64,000 nt of DNA from CAVQFO01 sp963711725 (GTDB lineage: Bacteria; Pseudomonadota; Gammaproteobacteria; Nitrococcales; Aquisalimonadaceae), in contig CAVQFO010000042.1 in NCBI GenBank assembly GCA_963711725.1, positions 135,704-199,703 of the forward strand, read 5' to 3'. The stretch's first letter is position 1. Each line of letters opens with the position of its first letter. Positions 1 through 9,710 of the stretch are shown here, piece after piece. The position numbers and the translations under genes are program-made. Under the pieces are notes generated by a model. The model was not told where the DNA came from, did not search any database, and saw nothing but the letters and a program-made list of their open reading frames with translations.

Positions 1-3000
1 TGTAGCCGGCGTTGTAGCAGACCTTCTCCGATTCGATGCCCGACCAGGTGGGCGAGGAGATGATCTTGCGCGGCTGGGCCTGGATGTCGCGGAAGCGGAT
101 GTGTTCGTCTTCCTTGTGCCGGGCCAGGTGGGCGTGCTCGCGGCCGGTGGCCTTGGACAGGGCGTCCCAGGCCTTCACGGCGACGTGGCCGTTGGTCTCC
201 GGCGCCAGGGACATGACCGTGTCGGCGGCCTCGATGGCCGTCTCCATCTTGGGCCGGCCCTGGGCGGCGCCGTGGCGGTGCACGCCGTGGAGCTTGCCCA
301 GGTACTCGATCTCGGCCTCGGTGTTCCAGTTGATGCCCTTGCCGCCGTTGCCCAGCTTGTCCAGCAGCGGGCCGACGGAGACGAAGCGGTCGTAGGTGGC
401 CGGGTAGTCCCGCTCCACCACCACCATGTTGGGCATGGTCTTGCCGGGAATCGCCTCGCACTCGCCCTTCTTCCAGTCGGCCACGTCCAGGGCCTGGGCC
501 AGTTCGCCGGGGGTGTCGTGCAGCAGGGGCACGGTGACCAGATCCTTCTCCACGCCCAGGTGGCCTTCGGCGGCCTGGGAGAAGGCCTTGGCGATGCCCT
601 TGTAGATCTCCCAGTCGGTGCGGGATTCCCAGGCCGGGTTCACCGCCTCGGACAGCGGATGGATGAAGGGGTGCATGTCCGAGGTGTTGAGGTCGTCCTT
701 CTCGTACCAGCTGGCCGTGGGCAGCACGATGTCGGAGTACAGGCAGGTGGTGGACATGCGGAAGTCCAGGGTCACCAGCAGGTCCAGCTTGCCCTCGGGG
801 GCCTCGTCGTGCCAGACCACTTCCTGGGGTTTGTCGCCGTCCTGGCTGCCCAGGTCCTTGCCCTGCACGCCGTTGGTGGTGCCCAGCAGGTGCTTGAGGA
901 AGTACTCGTGGCCCTTGCCGCTGGAGCCCAGCATGTTGGAGCGCCAGACGAACATGTTGCGGGGCCAGTTGGCGGGGTTGTCCGGGTCTTCGCAGGCCAG
1001 TTTCAGATCGCCGGACTTTCAGCGACTCGACCACGTAGTCCTTGGGGTCCTTGCCGGCCTTTTCGGCCTCGCGCAGCCACCGCCAGCGGGTTGCGGCCGA
1101 GCTGCGGGGCCGAGGGCAGCCAGCCCATGCGCTCGGCGCGCACGTTGAAGTCGATCATGCTGCCCTGCCAGTCTTCCGGCTTGGCCAGCGGCGAGAGGAT
1201 CTCGCGCACGGAGATCTTCTCGTAGCGCCACTGATCGGTGTGGGCATAGAAGAAGGAGGTGCGAGTTCATGTGCCGCGGCGGACGGTTCCAGTCCAGGGC
1301 GAAGGCCACGGGCAGCCAGCCGGTCTGGGGGCGCAGCTTTTCCTGGCCCACGTAGTGGGACCAGCCGCCGCCGGACTGGCCGATGCAGCCGCACATCACC
1401 AGCATGTTGATGATGCCGCGGTAGTTCATGTCCATGTGGTACCAGTGGTTCAGGCCGGCGCCCAGGATGACCATGGAACGGCCGTGGGTCTTGTGGGCCG
1501 TCTCGGCGAAGCGCCGGGCCACCTGGATCACGTTCTCGGCCTTCACGCCGGTGATGTGCTCCTGCCAGGCCGGGGTGTAGGGCAGGTCGTCCTCGTAGGA
1601 CTTGGCGCAGTTGTCGTCGTCCAGGCCGCGATCCAGGCCGTAGTGGGCCATCATCAGGTCGTAGACGGTGGCGACATACTCCTCGGAACCGTCGGCCAGG
1701 GTGATCCGCGCGCACCGGCACCTTGCGGGGCAGGATGTCGTCGTGGTCGGTATGCTCGGAACTGCTCGTGCTGCTCGCCGCCGAAATAGGGGAAGGCAGA
1801 CCGTCTCCACCGAGTCGCGGGCATCCAGCAGGGACAGGCGCAGGCGGGTGTCGTTGCCGTCGGCGTCCTTTTCTTCCAGGTTCCACTTGGCCCTGTTCGC
1901 CCCAGCGGAAGCCGATGGAGCCCTGGGGCGCGACCAGGCTGTTGTCCCGCGATTCGTCGAAGGCCAGGGTCTTCCACTCGGGGTTGTTGGCCTGGCCCAG
2001 GTTGTCCTGGAGGTCCGAGGCGCGCAGGAAGCGGCCGGGGATCAGGCCCTGCTCGCCCTTCTCAAGGCGCACCAGCATGGGCATGTCGGTGTACTTGCGG
2101 CAGTAGTCGGTGAAGTAGTCCGACGGGTTGTCCAGGTGGAACTCGCGCAGGATGACGTGGCCCATGGCCATGGCCAGCGCGGCGTCGGTGCCCTGCTTGG
2201 GCGCCAGCCAGCGGTCGGCGAACTTGGTGGCCTCGGCGTAGTCCGGGGAGACCACGCAGATCTCGGTGCCCTTGTAGCGCACCTCGGTCATGAAGTGGGC
2301 GTCGGGCGTGCGGGTCTGGGGCACGTTGGAGCCCCACATCATCAGGAAGCCGGCGTTGTACCAGTCGGCGGATTCCGGCACGTCGGTCTGCTCGCCCCAG
2401 GTCATGGGGGAGCTGGGCGGCAGATCGCAGTAGAAATCGTAGAAGCTCATGCAGGTCCCGCCGATCAGGGACAGATAGCGGGAGCCGGCGGCGTAGGAGA
2501 GCATGGACATGGCCGGGATGGGCGAGAAACCGATGATGCGGTCCGGGCCGTATTGCTTGGCGGTGTAGACGTTGGCCGCCGCCGATCAGCTCGTTGACCT
2601 CTTCCCAGTTCGAACGCACGAAGCCGCCCATGCCCCGGCGGCTCTTGTAGGACTTGCTCTTGGCCTCGTCCTGGACGATGGAGGTCCAGGCCTCCACCGG
2701 ATCGCTGTGCTGCTGCTTCGCCTCGCGCCACAAGCGCAGCAGGTGGCCGCGCACCATGGGGTGCTTGAGGCGGTTGGCGCTGTAGATGTACCAGGAGTAG
2801 CTGGCGCCCCGGGGGCAGCCGCGCGGCTCGTGGTTGGGCAGGTCCGGGCGGGTGCGGGGGTAGTCCGTCTGCTGGGTTTCCCAGGTCACCAGGCCGTTCT
2901 TGACGTAGATCTTCCAGCTACACGAGCCGGTGCAGTTCACGCCGTGGGTGGAGCGCACGATCTTGTCGTGCTGCCAGCGCTGGCGGTACGAATTTTCCCA

Positions 3001-3093
3001 GGTGCGGTCTTCCTTGGTGGTTTGTCCGTGTCCCTCGGCGAATTCGCCCTGGACCTTCTTGAAGAACATCAATCGGTCTAGAAAATGGCTCAT
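1..3093 (-). CDS. narG: respiratory nitrate reductase alpha subunit, partial, frame broken as given
   Basis: Catalytic subunit of membrane-bound NarGHI. It reduces nitrate to nitrite at a Mo-bisMGD centre on the cytoplasmic side. The start at 3093 follows GGAGCC. The FS0 cluster ligands are visible as H50, C54, C58 (HGVNCTGSC) and C93 (GCPRG), and the conserved MWGSNVPQTRTPDAHF stretch near the molybdenum is present. About 1,030 of the usual ~1,250 residues are here; the C-terminus and probably narHJI lie beyond the left edge. The frame breaks near 2580, 1888, 1789, 1755, 1712, 1261, 1080 and 1019. Mostly one surplus base explains each break and the NarG sequence resumes at once, so I infer sequence errors rather than decay. 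It is third in the narK1-narK2-narG series, 78 bases after narK2. Confidence 0.95.
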
Positions 3094-3171
3094 TGTTGGC
3101 TCCGTTTTGCTGAATCGGCTAGCACAGCGCGGGGCGCCACACAGGCGCCCCGCTTCCCGGCATTTGCTGTC

Positions 3172-4575
3172 TCAGCAGGGGATCTCCGCGTTCTTGCGGT
3201 GGTACCACCACCAGGTCACGGCCACGCAGGTCACGTAGTAGGCGACGAACACATACAGCGCCGCCGTGGGCCCGCCGGTCAGGGCGATGGACGTGCCGTA
3301 GGCCTTGGGGATGAAGAAGGCGCCGTAGGCGGCCAGGGCGGAGGAGAAGCCCAGGGTCGCGGCGGACTCCTTGTTGGCGTTCTTGATGGCCTCGGCCAGG
3401 GCCTCGCCGCCCTTGCCCGCATTCCAGCGCTCATGCTGGGTGCGGAAGATGATGGGGATCATCCGGAAGGTGGAGCCGTTGCCGATCCCGGTGGTGATGA
3501 ACAGGATCATGAACATGGCGAAGAAGCCCCAGAAGTTGCCCACGCCGGGGCCCACGGGCAGGAAGTAGACCACTCCGAACACCGCCGCGATCATCACGAT
3601 GAAGTTCCAGAAGGTGACTCGCGCACCGCCGATCTTGTCGGCCATCCAGCCGCCCACCGGGCGGATCAGCGCGCCCACCATCGGGCCCAGGAAGGCGTAT
3701 TGCAGCGGGTCCACGGTGGGGAACTGGGTCTTGATCAGCATGGGGAAGCCCGCGGAGTAGCCGATGAAGCTGCCGAAGGTGGCGATGTAGAGCCAGCTCA
3801 TCAGCCACTGGTGCTTGCGCTTGAAGATCACGGCCTGGTCGGCGAAGGAGGCCTGGGCCGAGGCAATGTCGTTCATGCCGAACCAGGCGGCCACGGTAAA
3901 GATGGCCACGAAGGGCACCCAGATGAAGCCGGCGTTCTGCAGCCAGATCTGGCTGCCGTCCTTCAGGGTCTGGGGATCGCCGAACACGCCGCTGAAGATG
4001 CCGGTGGTGATGACGATCGGCACCACGAACTGCATCACGGACACGCCCAGATTACCCAGGCCGGCGTTCAGGCCCAGGGCCGTGCCCTGCTGCTTCTTGG
4101 GATAGAAGAAGCTGATGTTGGCCATGCTGGAGGCGAAGTTGCCGCCGCCGAAGCCGCACAGCAGGGCGATGGTGATGAACACCCAGTACGGCGTGCTGGT
4201 GTCCTGCACGGCATAGCCCATCCACAGCGCCGGGATGATCAGCGAGGCGGTGGAGATGGTGGTCCATTTCCGCCCACCGAAGATCGGCACCATGAAGGAG
4301 TAGAAAATCCGCAGCGTGGCGCCGGACAGCCCCGGCAGCGCCGCCAGCCAGAACAGCTCGTTGGTGGCGAACGAGAAACCGAGGGCATTGAGCCGCACGG
4401 TGACCGCGCTCCACACCAGCCAGACCGAGAAGGCCAGCAGCAGGCAGGGGATGGAGATCCACAGGTTGCGCGTGGCGATGCGCTTGCCCGTGGCCTCCCA
4501 GAAGGCCGGATCCTCCGGCCGCCAGTCGGTCAGCACGTGCTTCCCGGCGTGGTGTTTGTAGGTGTCTGCAACCAT
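3172..4575 (-). CDS. narK: NarK2-type nitrate/nitrite transporter
   Basis: A 467-residue major facilitator with about 12 hydrophobic helices and the glycine-rich nitrate signatures of NarK, GGGNFASSMANISFFYP in the first half and TTGIGNGSTFRMIP in the second. NarK2-type carriers bring nitrate in and export nitrite at the inner membrane, supplying NarG from inside. The gene lies between narK1 (37 bases upstream) and narG (78 bases downstream) on the same strand, so one transcript is likely. Assignment as the antiporter (NarK2) rather than the proton symporter (NarK1) rests on position and on the long second-half motif. Transport mode is therefore inferred. The frame is intact. Confidence 0.92.
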   Translation of the reverse strand: MVADTYKHHAGKHVLTDWRPEDPAFWEATGKRIATRNLWISIPCLLLAFSVWLVWSAVTVRLNALGFSFATNELFWLAALPGLSGATLRIFYSFMVPIFGGRKWTTISTASLIIPALWMGYAVQDTSTPYWVFITIALLCGFGGGNFASSMANISFFYPKKQQGTALGLNAGLGNLGVSVMQFVVPIVITTGIFSGVFGDPQTLKDGSQIWLQNAGFIWVPFVAIFTVAAWFGMNDIASAQASFADQAVIFKRKHQWLMSWLYIATFGSFIGYSAGFPMLIKTQFPTVDPLQYAFLGPMVGALIRPVGGWMADKIGGARVTFWNFIVMIAAVFGVVYFLPVGPGVGNFWGFFAMFMILFITTGIGNGSTFRMIPIIFRTQHERWNAGKGGEALAEAIKNANKESAATLGFSSALAAYGAFFIPKAYGTSIALTGGPTAALYVFVAYYVTCVAVTWWWYHRKNAEIPC

Positions 4576-4612
4576 GATTGCACTCTCCAGTTAATGAATC
4601 CGTTGTATCGGC

Positions 4613-5980
4613 CTAGGCGTGGCTGCCGTGGGCACCGCCGGGAGTCGGCGCATCGTTGCGCGCGGACTCCTTGGAAACTTCCTGAATCTCGGGCAGATAC
4701 TGGTAGGCCTCTTCGCTCAGGGCCGGGATGCGCTGGCGCTCCATGCGCAGGATGGCGAAGTGCATCCACACCAGGCTGACGGCCACCACCAGGAACATGA
4801 GCATGAAGCAGCTGGTCCAGATGCCGAGGGCATCGTTGAGCACGCCAAAGCTGATGGGCAGAACGAAGCCGCCCAGGCCGCCGATCATGCCCACCAGCCC
4901 GCCGACCGCGCCGACGTGGTTGGGGTAGTAGACGGGGATGTGCTTGTAGACCGCGGCTTTGCCCAGGGACATGAAGAAGCCCAGGACGATGGTCAGGGAG
5001 ACGAACGGCACCAGGCCCAGCTTCATGGAGAACTCAATGGGACCGTTGATGCCCGAGACCACGTAGTGGGTCTGGGGATAGGCCAGGAAAAACAGCGCGA
5101 TGACGGAGGCCGTGAAGGTCCAGTACATCACCCGGCGGGCGCCAAACTTGTCGGACAGCCAGCCGCCCAGGGCGCGGAACACGCTGGCCGGCAGGGCGTA
5201 CATCGCAGCGAGCATGCCGGCCGTTTCGATACCCAGGCCGTAGGCGCCGACGTAGTAGCGGGGCAGCCAGGAGGCCAGGGCGACGAAGCCGCCGAACACG
5301 AAGAAATAGTAGAGGGCGAAGCGCCACACCTGCAGGTGCTTGAGCGGAGCGAGCTGCATGGCGGCGGAGTCGGGCTTGCGGCCCTCGCGGCGCCGCGCCA
5401 CCAGGGCGGGATCGTCCTTGGTGGTCAGGAAATAGACCACGGCCATAATGGCCAGCACCGTCGCGTAGACCACCGCCGTCTTCTGCCAGCCCATGGCCAC
5501 CAGCAGGAAGGGCGCGCCGAAGTTGGTCACCGCCGCACCGACGTTGCCCGCACCGAACACGCCCAGCGCCGTGCCCTGCTTCTCCTTTTCGAACCAGGAG
5601 GAGGTGTAGGCGATCCCGACGATGAACGAACCGCCGGCCAGGCCGATACCCAATGCGGCGACCAGGAACACCGCGTAGCTGTGCACGAATGACAGCAGGT
5701 AAACGCACACCGCGGTGACCAGCATCAGGATGGTGTAGACCAGTCGGCCGCCGTACTGCTCGGTCCACACGCCCAGAAAGATGCGGCTGATGGAACCGGT
5801 GAGCACCGGCGTGGCAACGAGGATGCCGAACTGGGTATCGCTGAGCCCCAGCTCCTGCTTGATGCGCACACCGATGATGGAGAAGATGGTCCAGACGGCG
5901 AAACACACCGTAAAGGCCAGGGTACTCAAACCGAGCGCCCGGTATTGATCGGGTTTCGTGACCCCTTCCAGGTTTCTCAT
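4613..5980 (-). CDS. narK1: NarK1-type nitrate transporter
   Basis: A 455-residue major facilitator. The start at 5980 is set by AGGAGG seven bases upstream. The nitrate/nitrite porter signature shows as GLAGGSFIVGIAYTSSWF and later GNVGAAVTNF. It ends in a polar tail rich in Ala, Gly and His. NarK1-type proteins of Paracoccus and Pseudomonas are thought to be nitrate/proton symporters that start nitrate uptake before nitrite builds up. It is the first gene of the narK1-narK2-narG transcript and lies directly downstream of an FNR-type box and a NarL site. The frame is intact. Confidence 0.92.
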   Translation of the reverse strand: MRNLEGVTKPDQYRALGLSTLAFTVCFAVWTIFSIIGVRIKQELGLSDTQFGILVATPVLTGSISRIFLGVWTEQYGGRLVYTILMLVTAVCVYLLSFVHSYAVFLVAALGIGLAGGSFIVGIAYTSSWFEKEKQGTALGVFGAGNVGAAVTNFGAPFLLVAMGWQKTAVVYATVLAIMAVVYFLTTKDDPALVARRREGRKPDSAAMQLAPLKHLQVWRFALYYFFVFGGFVALASWLPRYYVGAYGLGIETAGMLAAMYALPASVFRALGGWLSDKFGARRVMYWTFTASVIALFFLAYPQTHYVVSGINGPIEFSMKLGLVPFVSLTIVLGFFMSLGKAAVYKHIPVYYPNHVGAVGGLVGMIGGLGGFVLPISFGVLNDALGIWTSCFMLMFLVVAVSLVWMHFAILRMERQRIPALSEEAYQYLPEIQEVSKESARNDAPTPGGAHGSHA

Positions 5981-6049
5981 GGCAGCCTCCTTAGGCCGTA
6001 CTTCGTTTCTGCTTAGGGCCGAAATTAGGAGGCAGCCACTCCGGCAACA

Positions 6050-6063
6050 TTGACCCAAATCAA
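6050..6063. promoter_or_regulatory. FNR/Anr/Dnr-type box upstream of narK1
   Basis: TTGACCCAAATCAA matches 9 of 10 defined positions of the FNR consensus TTGAT-N4-ATCAA. Its centre lies about 76 bases before the narK1 start codon, compatible with class II activation at -41.5 and a transcript start near 6015. The same interval serves divergent narX. Confidence 0.75.
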
Positions 6064-6090
6064 TGGATCAGGGGAGGCCGTGGAGAACAA

Positions 6091-6117
6091 TACCGCTGCA
6101 CTACCTCTAAGGTGGTA
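6091..6117. promoter_or_regulatory. NarL heptamer cluster with a 7-2-7 inverted pair
   Basis: Two heptamers fitting TACYNMT, TACCGCT at 6091 and TACCTCT at 6102, lie one helical turn apart. The second forms a 7-2-7 inverted repeat with GGTGGTA at 6111-6117 (TACCTCT-AA-GGTGGTA), the preferred NarL/NarP arrangement. It lies between the FNR-type box and narX, as expected for nitrate-dependent activation of the narK operon. Confidence 0.65.
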
Positions 6118-6225
6118 GCCAGCGAAACACTCCCAATGCATTGTTTTTATTATGAATAAATCAATAACCGGAATACTCGTCCGGCCCGCCCGAGGCACCT
6201 CGGACTCTTTGGAGGTAACCTGCTC

Positions 6226-8086
6226 GTGAGCATCAACCTGGGCCGGTCGCTGATCTTCCGAACCGGTCTTGCCATGGCCGGCATCACTCTGCTGGCCATC
6301 TTCACCATGGTCAGCTCGGTCATCATTGCCGACACGGCACGCGGCGACGCGGCCGCCATCAATCTCGCCGGTTCCCTGCGCATGCAGGCCTACCGGATGG
6401 GCAGCCACATCCAGAATCCGGATCATGACCGGGCAAAGGCGCTGCTGGCCCGCGATACCCGCGCTTTCGATGCCTCTCTGCACGACACCACTCTTTCGTC
6501 GGTCATACCCTCGGCGCCGGACAATCCGCTTGCCGAGAGCTATCGGGAGGTGATCGCTCACTGGGACAACCGCCTGAAGCCCTCGGTGGAGCAATACCCC
6601 GAGAGCCCACTCGCCGCGCGCCAACAGTACCTTGCGGACGTGGACACCTTCGTGGCCGAAGTGGACCACATGGTCCATCAGCTCCAACAGGAGGCGGAGG
6701 GCAAGATCCAACTGCTGCGGCTGATTCAGGGTATCGCCCTGTTCCTCACGCTGGCCCTGGTGTTCTTCACCATGTACAAGCTGCTGCTGGACGTGATCCC
6801 GCCCCTGCGTGACCTGCTGGCGGCCGTCGATGATGCGCGCCAGGGCAACCTGAGCACCCGCACCACGTACCAGTCCCAGGACGAGCTGGGCCTGCTCTCG
6901 CGAACCTTTAACGAGATGGCGGAAAGCCTCTCCCGCATGTACGCGGAACTGGAGCAGCGAGTGGCCGACCGCACGGCCGAGCTTCAGCGCAGCAATCTGT
7001 CGTTGGAAGTCCTGTACGAGACGGCCAACCGCCTGGGCCGGTCGCCGCCCAACGATGTCATGGCCTACCGGCCCATCCTGGAACGCCTGGAACAGGCCAC
7101 GGGCCTGGGCCCTGTCACCTTGTGTCTGGCGCACCCCGGGCAGGCCTCCGCGTTCTCCCAAATCGCCACCAGGGATCGCCGGCCCGCCCAGTGCACGGCA
7201 CCGGATTGCGCCGGCTGTTTCGAGGCGGCCATGCACGGGCGCGTGCCCACCGTGCCGGACGCCCAGGTCATTCCCATCATGGAGAACGATCAGCGCTTCG
7301 GGGTGCTGGTGGTCGAGCGGGGCGCCCGCGAACCCGGCGCCCTGGCAACGCAACCTGATCGAAGCCGTCGCCGCCCATATCGCCACCTCCCGCAGCCTGG
7401 CCCGGCAGGCCGAACAGCATCGCCTTCTGTCCCTGATCGAGGAACGCACGGTGATCGCCCGGGAACTGCACGATTCCCTGGCTCAGTCGCTCTCCTACCT
7501 CAAGATCCAGGTCGCCCGCCTGCAGAAAATCACCGGCGCGGAGAAGGCCGGCGCCGGCGAAATCGTCAGCGAATTGCGCGAGGGGCTGAACTCCGCCTAT
7601 CGGCAGCTACGGGAATTGCTCACGACCTTCCGCTTGCAAATGAACGAGCCGGGCCTGGAACCCGCACTGCGCAAGACCACCCGTGAGTTCGCCGACCGTG
7701 CGGACATCGACATCGAGCTGGACTACGGCCTGGGGAACTGCCCATTGACGCCCAACGAGGAGATCCATGTCCTCCAGATCGTGCGCGAAGCCCTGGCCAA
7801 TGTGGATCACCACGCCCGGGCTCGCCGAGCCGACGTGCGGCTGCAGCCCGAGGACGACGGCACGATCCGCGTCACCGTAACCGACGATGGCGTGGGCATC
7901 GGCGATAGAGGCATCGAGCGGCAGCACCACTACGGCTTGCGTATCATGGAGGAACGGGCCCAAGGCCTGAACGGCCGGATCGAAGTTCGCCGCGGCGAAG
8001 ACGGCGGCACGACCATGGAGCTGCGATTCCAACCGCAGCGCCCACCGGTGCCCTTGAGCGAGGCAGAGGACAGAGGCGATGACTAG
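6226..8086 (+). CDS. narX: nitrate/nitrite sensor histidine kinase, frame broken as given
   Basis: Membrane sensor kinase that phosphorylates NarL in response to nitrate. It starts at GTG 6226 after GGAGGTAA. The N-terminus has a transmembrane helix, then the periplasmic P-box (INLAGSLRMQAYRM), a second helix near residue 170-185, a HAMP region, a GAF-like cysteine-containing segment, and the HPK7-type kinase core with ARELHDSLAQSL carrying the phospho-histidine and an HATPase domain with DDGVGIG. One surplus base near 7345 shifts the frame between the central module and the kinase core. The two halves together make a normal ~620-residue NarX. The stop overlaps the narL start by 8 bases. Confidence 0.9.
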
Positions 8087-8732
8087 CGACGGCGGCAATC
8101 TCACCCGATTGATGTTGGTGGACGACCACCCCCTGCTCCGCCGGGGCCTGCGGCAGTTGTTCGCCGACGAAGCCGACTTCGAGATCGTCGCCGAGGCCGG
8201 CACCGGCGCCGAGGCCGTTCACGCGGCGCAGGAGCAGCAGCCGGACCTCATCCTGCTGGATCTCCACATGAAGGAAATGAGCGGGCTGGATACGCTGGAC
8301 GCCCTGCGGGCGGCGGGCGTGGAGGCACGAATTGTGATCCTGACCGTATCGGACCAACGCGAGGAAGTGGTGGCCGCTTTCCGTCGGGGCGCCGACGGCT
8401 ATCTGCTCAAGGACATGGAGCCCGAGGAGCTGGTGGAGCGAATCAAACAGGCGGCCGCGGGCGAGACGGTGGTCAGCGAGCAGCTGAGCGGCGTGCTGGC
8501 CACAGCCCTGCGGGCCCCGGAGCAAAATGACGACCTGATCGCGCGGCTCACCGAACGCGAAGCCGCAATCCTGCGCCAGATCGCCCGAGGCCAGTCCAAC
8601 AAGGTCATCGCCCGACACCTGGACATCGCCGAAGGCACGGTGAAGGTGCACGTAAAGAATCTGCTGAAGAAAATGAACATGCGCTCGCGGGTCGAGGCCG
8701 CAGTGTGGGCCGTGGCCCACGGATTAAAGTAG
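8079..8732 (+). CDS. narL: nitrate response regulator
   Basis: A 217-residue NarL/FixJ-family response regulator. The receiver domain begins LMLVDDHPLLRRGL and the phospho-acceptor aspartate is in LILLDLHMKEMSG. The C-terminal LuxR-type helix-turn-helix starts LTEREAAILRQIARG and continues with KVIARHLDIAEGTVKVHVKN. It is translationally coupled to narX (8-base overlap), forming the NarXL pair. The likely target is the heptamer cluster upstream of narK1. Confidence 0.93.
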   Translation: MTSDGGNLTRLMLVDDHPLLRRGLRQLFADEADFEIVAEAGTGAEAVHAAQEQQPDLILLDLHMKEMSGLDTLDALRAAGVEARIVILTVSDQREEVVAAFRRGADGYLLKDMEPEELVERIKQAAAGETVVSEQLSGVLATALRAPEQNDDLIARLTEREAAILRQIARGQSNKVIARHLDIAEGTVKVHVKNLLKKMNMRSRVEAAVWAVAHGLK

Positions 8733-8795
8733 GGTGGGCGCAGCCCACGCGGATTCGACAAGCAAGGTGCCGCGTGGGCCCGTGGCCCGGCCTAC
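8729..8795. repeat. intergenic hairpin of the GTAGGGTGGGC type
   Basis: Starts GTAGGGTGGGCGCAGCCCAC at the narL stop and ends with the inverted arm CCGCGTGGGC...GGCCTAC. This REP-like family is common between convergent genes in Proteobacteria. Here it sits between narL and ynfA and may double as a terminator, although there is no T-run. Confidence 0.6.
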
Positions 8796-9127
8796 GCCCG
8801 CCCCGGTGCCCACAGGATAACCGCCGCGCCCACCAGGCAAAGCGCCAAGCCCACCAGATCCCAACGATCCGGCGGTTGCCCCTCCACCAGCCACAACCAA
8901 GCCAGCGAACTGGCGATGTAGACGCCGCCGTAGGCGGCATACGCGCGCCCGGCGAAGGCCGAATCGATCCGGCTCAACAAAAAAGCGAACAGTGCCAATG
9001 CCGCGAATCCGGGCACCAGCCACCACACGCTTCGCCCCAATCGCAGCCAAGCCCAGAAGGCGTAGCAGCCACCGATTTCGCCGGCGGCGGCCAACAGATA
9101 GATGCCGTAAGTGACCAGTACTTCCAT
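8792..9127 (-). CDS. ynfA: YnfA/UPF0060 family small membrane protein
   Basis: A 111-residue protein with four hydrophobic helices and the family hallmarks EIGGCYAFWAWLRLG near the N-terminus and GRAYAAYGGVYI in the middle. YnfA resembles small multidrug transporters and some members have been linked to drug or dye efflux, but the physiological role is unsettled. The start chosen at 9127 (MEVLVTYGIYLL) gives the usual family length. An ATG at 9136 would add three residues. It is convergent with narL and stands alone. Confidence 0.88.
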   Translation of the reverse strand: MEVLVTYGIYLLAAAGEIGGCYAFWAWLRLGRSVWWLVPGFAALALFAFLLSRIDSAFAGRAYAAYGGVYIASSLAWLWLVEGQPPDRWDLVGLALCLVGAAVILWAPGRA

Positions 9128-9282
9128 GACGGGCATTACAACAGACGAGGCGCGGGTCGGCGAGCGCGGGCGGAATGATTGGGAAATCGCGGGTGTGTCT
9201 TCCCGCTTCCGCCGGGGAGTGTGTCGCAAAGACTGTTTCCACCGGCAAACCTCGACGCTTCATGCGACTGTTTTTCTTCTGC

Positions 9283-9411
9283 AGTCATGCCCGCGAGGCG
9301 GGACTGCCTTCTTTTCACAGACATGGATTTCCGCCTGCGCGGAAATGACGGGCCGGGCCAAGGCCACGTTTCCTTGATTCCCGAGGTTCGGCCGGCGTCG
9401 CGACGCCGGCC
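9283..9411. repeat. intergenic palindromes in the 9128-9469 gap
   Basis: Two structures. At 9283-9350 there is a repeat of the widespread GTCAT-CCCGC...GGCGGG...ATGACG type, whose second half is the stem ATTTCCGC-CTGC-GCGGAAAT (9327-9346). At 9390-9411 there is a perfect 22-base palindrome built on GGCCGGCGTC and its complement. No gene is supported in 9128-9469. Confidence 0.6.
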
Positions 9412-9469
9412 AGGGAGCGGCACCGGCCTCTCCTTAAGAAATTTCCACGGCAACGACGCGGCGGGAGAC

Positions 9470-9675
9470 TACAAGAACATAGGAAATTTCTTACAGACCG
9501 AGGCCGGGTCGATCCGTACCATAGGTCCTGCGTGAGAGACACGGCGACCATAAGGAAGTGGAAGGGAAGCGCGCCGGAGGTTGGGGCTGGGAAGCCCACC
9601 AAGGACTTTAACCGGCTCTCACCGAGGACAGGAATTGCGTGGAAAGGCCGCACCAGGATCGGGGCGGCCTTTTTA
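9470..9675 (+). ncRNA. candidate small RNA or repeat element, copy 1
   Basis: About 140 bases, from TACAAGAACATAGGAAATTT through GCGTGAGAGACACGGCGA to GGGGCTGGGAAGCCCACC, recur on the minus strand at 48395-48255 with about 80% identity by eye. Both copies are followed by an intrinsic terminator of the GGCCGC...GCGGCC-T type. A further inverted arm (AAGAAATTTCC at 9436-9446) lies upstream of this copy only. There is no open frame with a ribosome site. I do not recognise a known RNA family. It could be an sRNA, an orphan riboswitch-like leader, or a non-autonomous repeat. Confidence 0.45.
9643..9675 (+). terminator. intrinsic terminator after candidate RNA copy 1
   Basis: The stem AGGCCGC...GCGGCCT closes a short loop and is followed by TTTTTATTT. 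It ends the candidate RNA and lies 36 bases from the convergent thioesterase gene. Confidence 0.7.
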
Positions 9676-9710
9676 TTTGCGCCACCAAGGCATCGTCTCC
9701 CCCTGCCCAC

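Noticed and set aside
101..1225. Long plus-strand open frame opposite narG
   Set aside because: Antisense to a clearly conserved gene; its composition (runs of Gly, Val, His, Gln) is the usual mirror of a GC-rich minus-strand gene, and there is no ribosome site.
1..3093. narG as a true pseudogene
   Set aside because: After each break the protein sequence resumes at full conservation, most breaks need removal of one base, and the operon, cofactor (mobB) and regulators are present. Sequence error explains this better.
3085..4779. 564-codon plus-strand frame opposite narK2
   Set aside because: It is the shadow of the NarK coding strand; it has a His/Gly/Asp-rich low-complexity product and no homologous motif.
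6151..6164. Second FNR box (TATGAATAAATCAA) upstream of narX
   Set aside because: Only the right half-site ATCAA matches; the left half has too many mismatches.
9470..9675. Assigning the duplicated element to a known riboswitch class (c-di-GMP, cobalamin, TPP)
   Set aside because: The signature cores of those classes are not present, and neither copy lies in the leader of a fitting gene.
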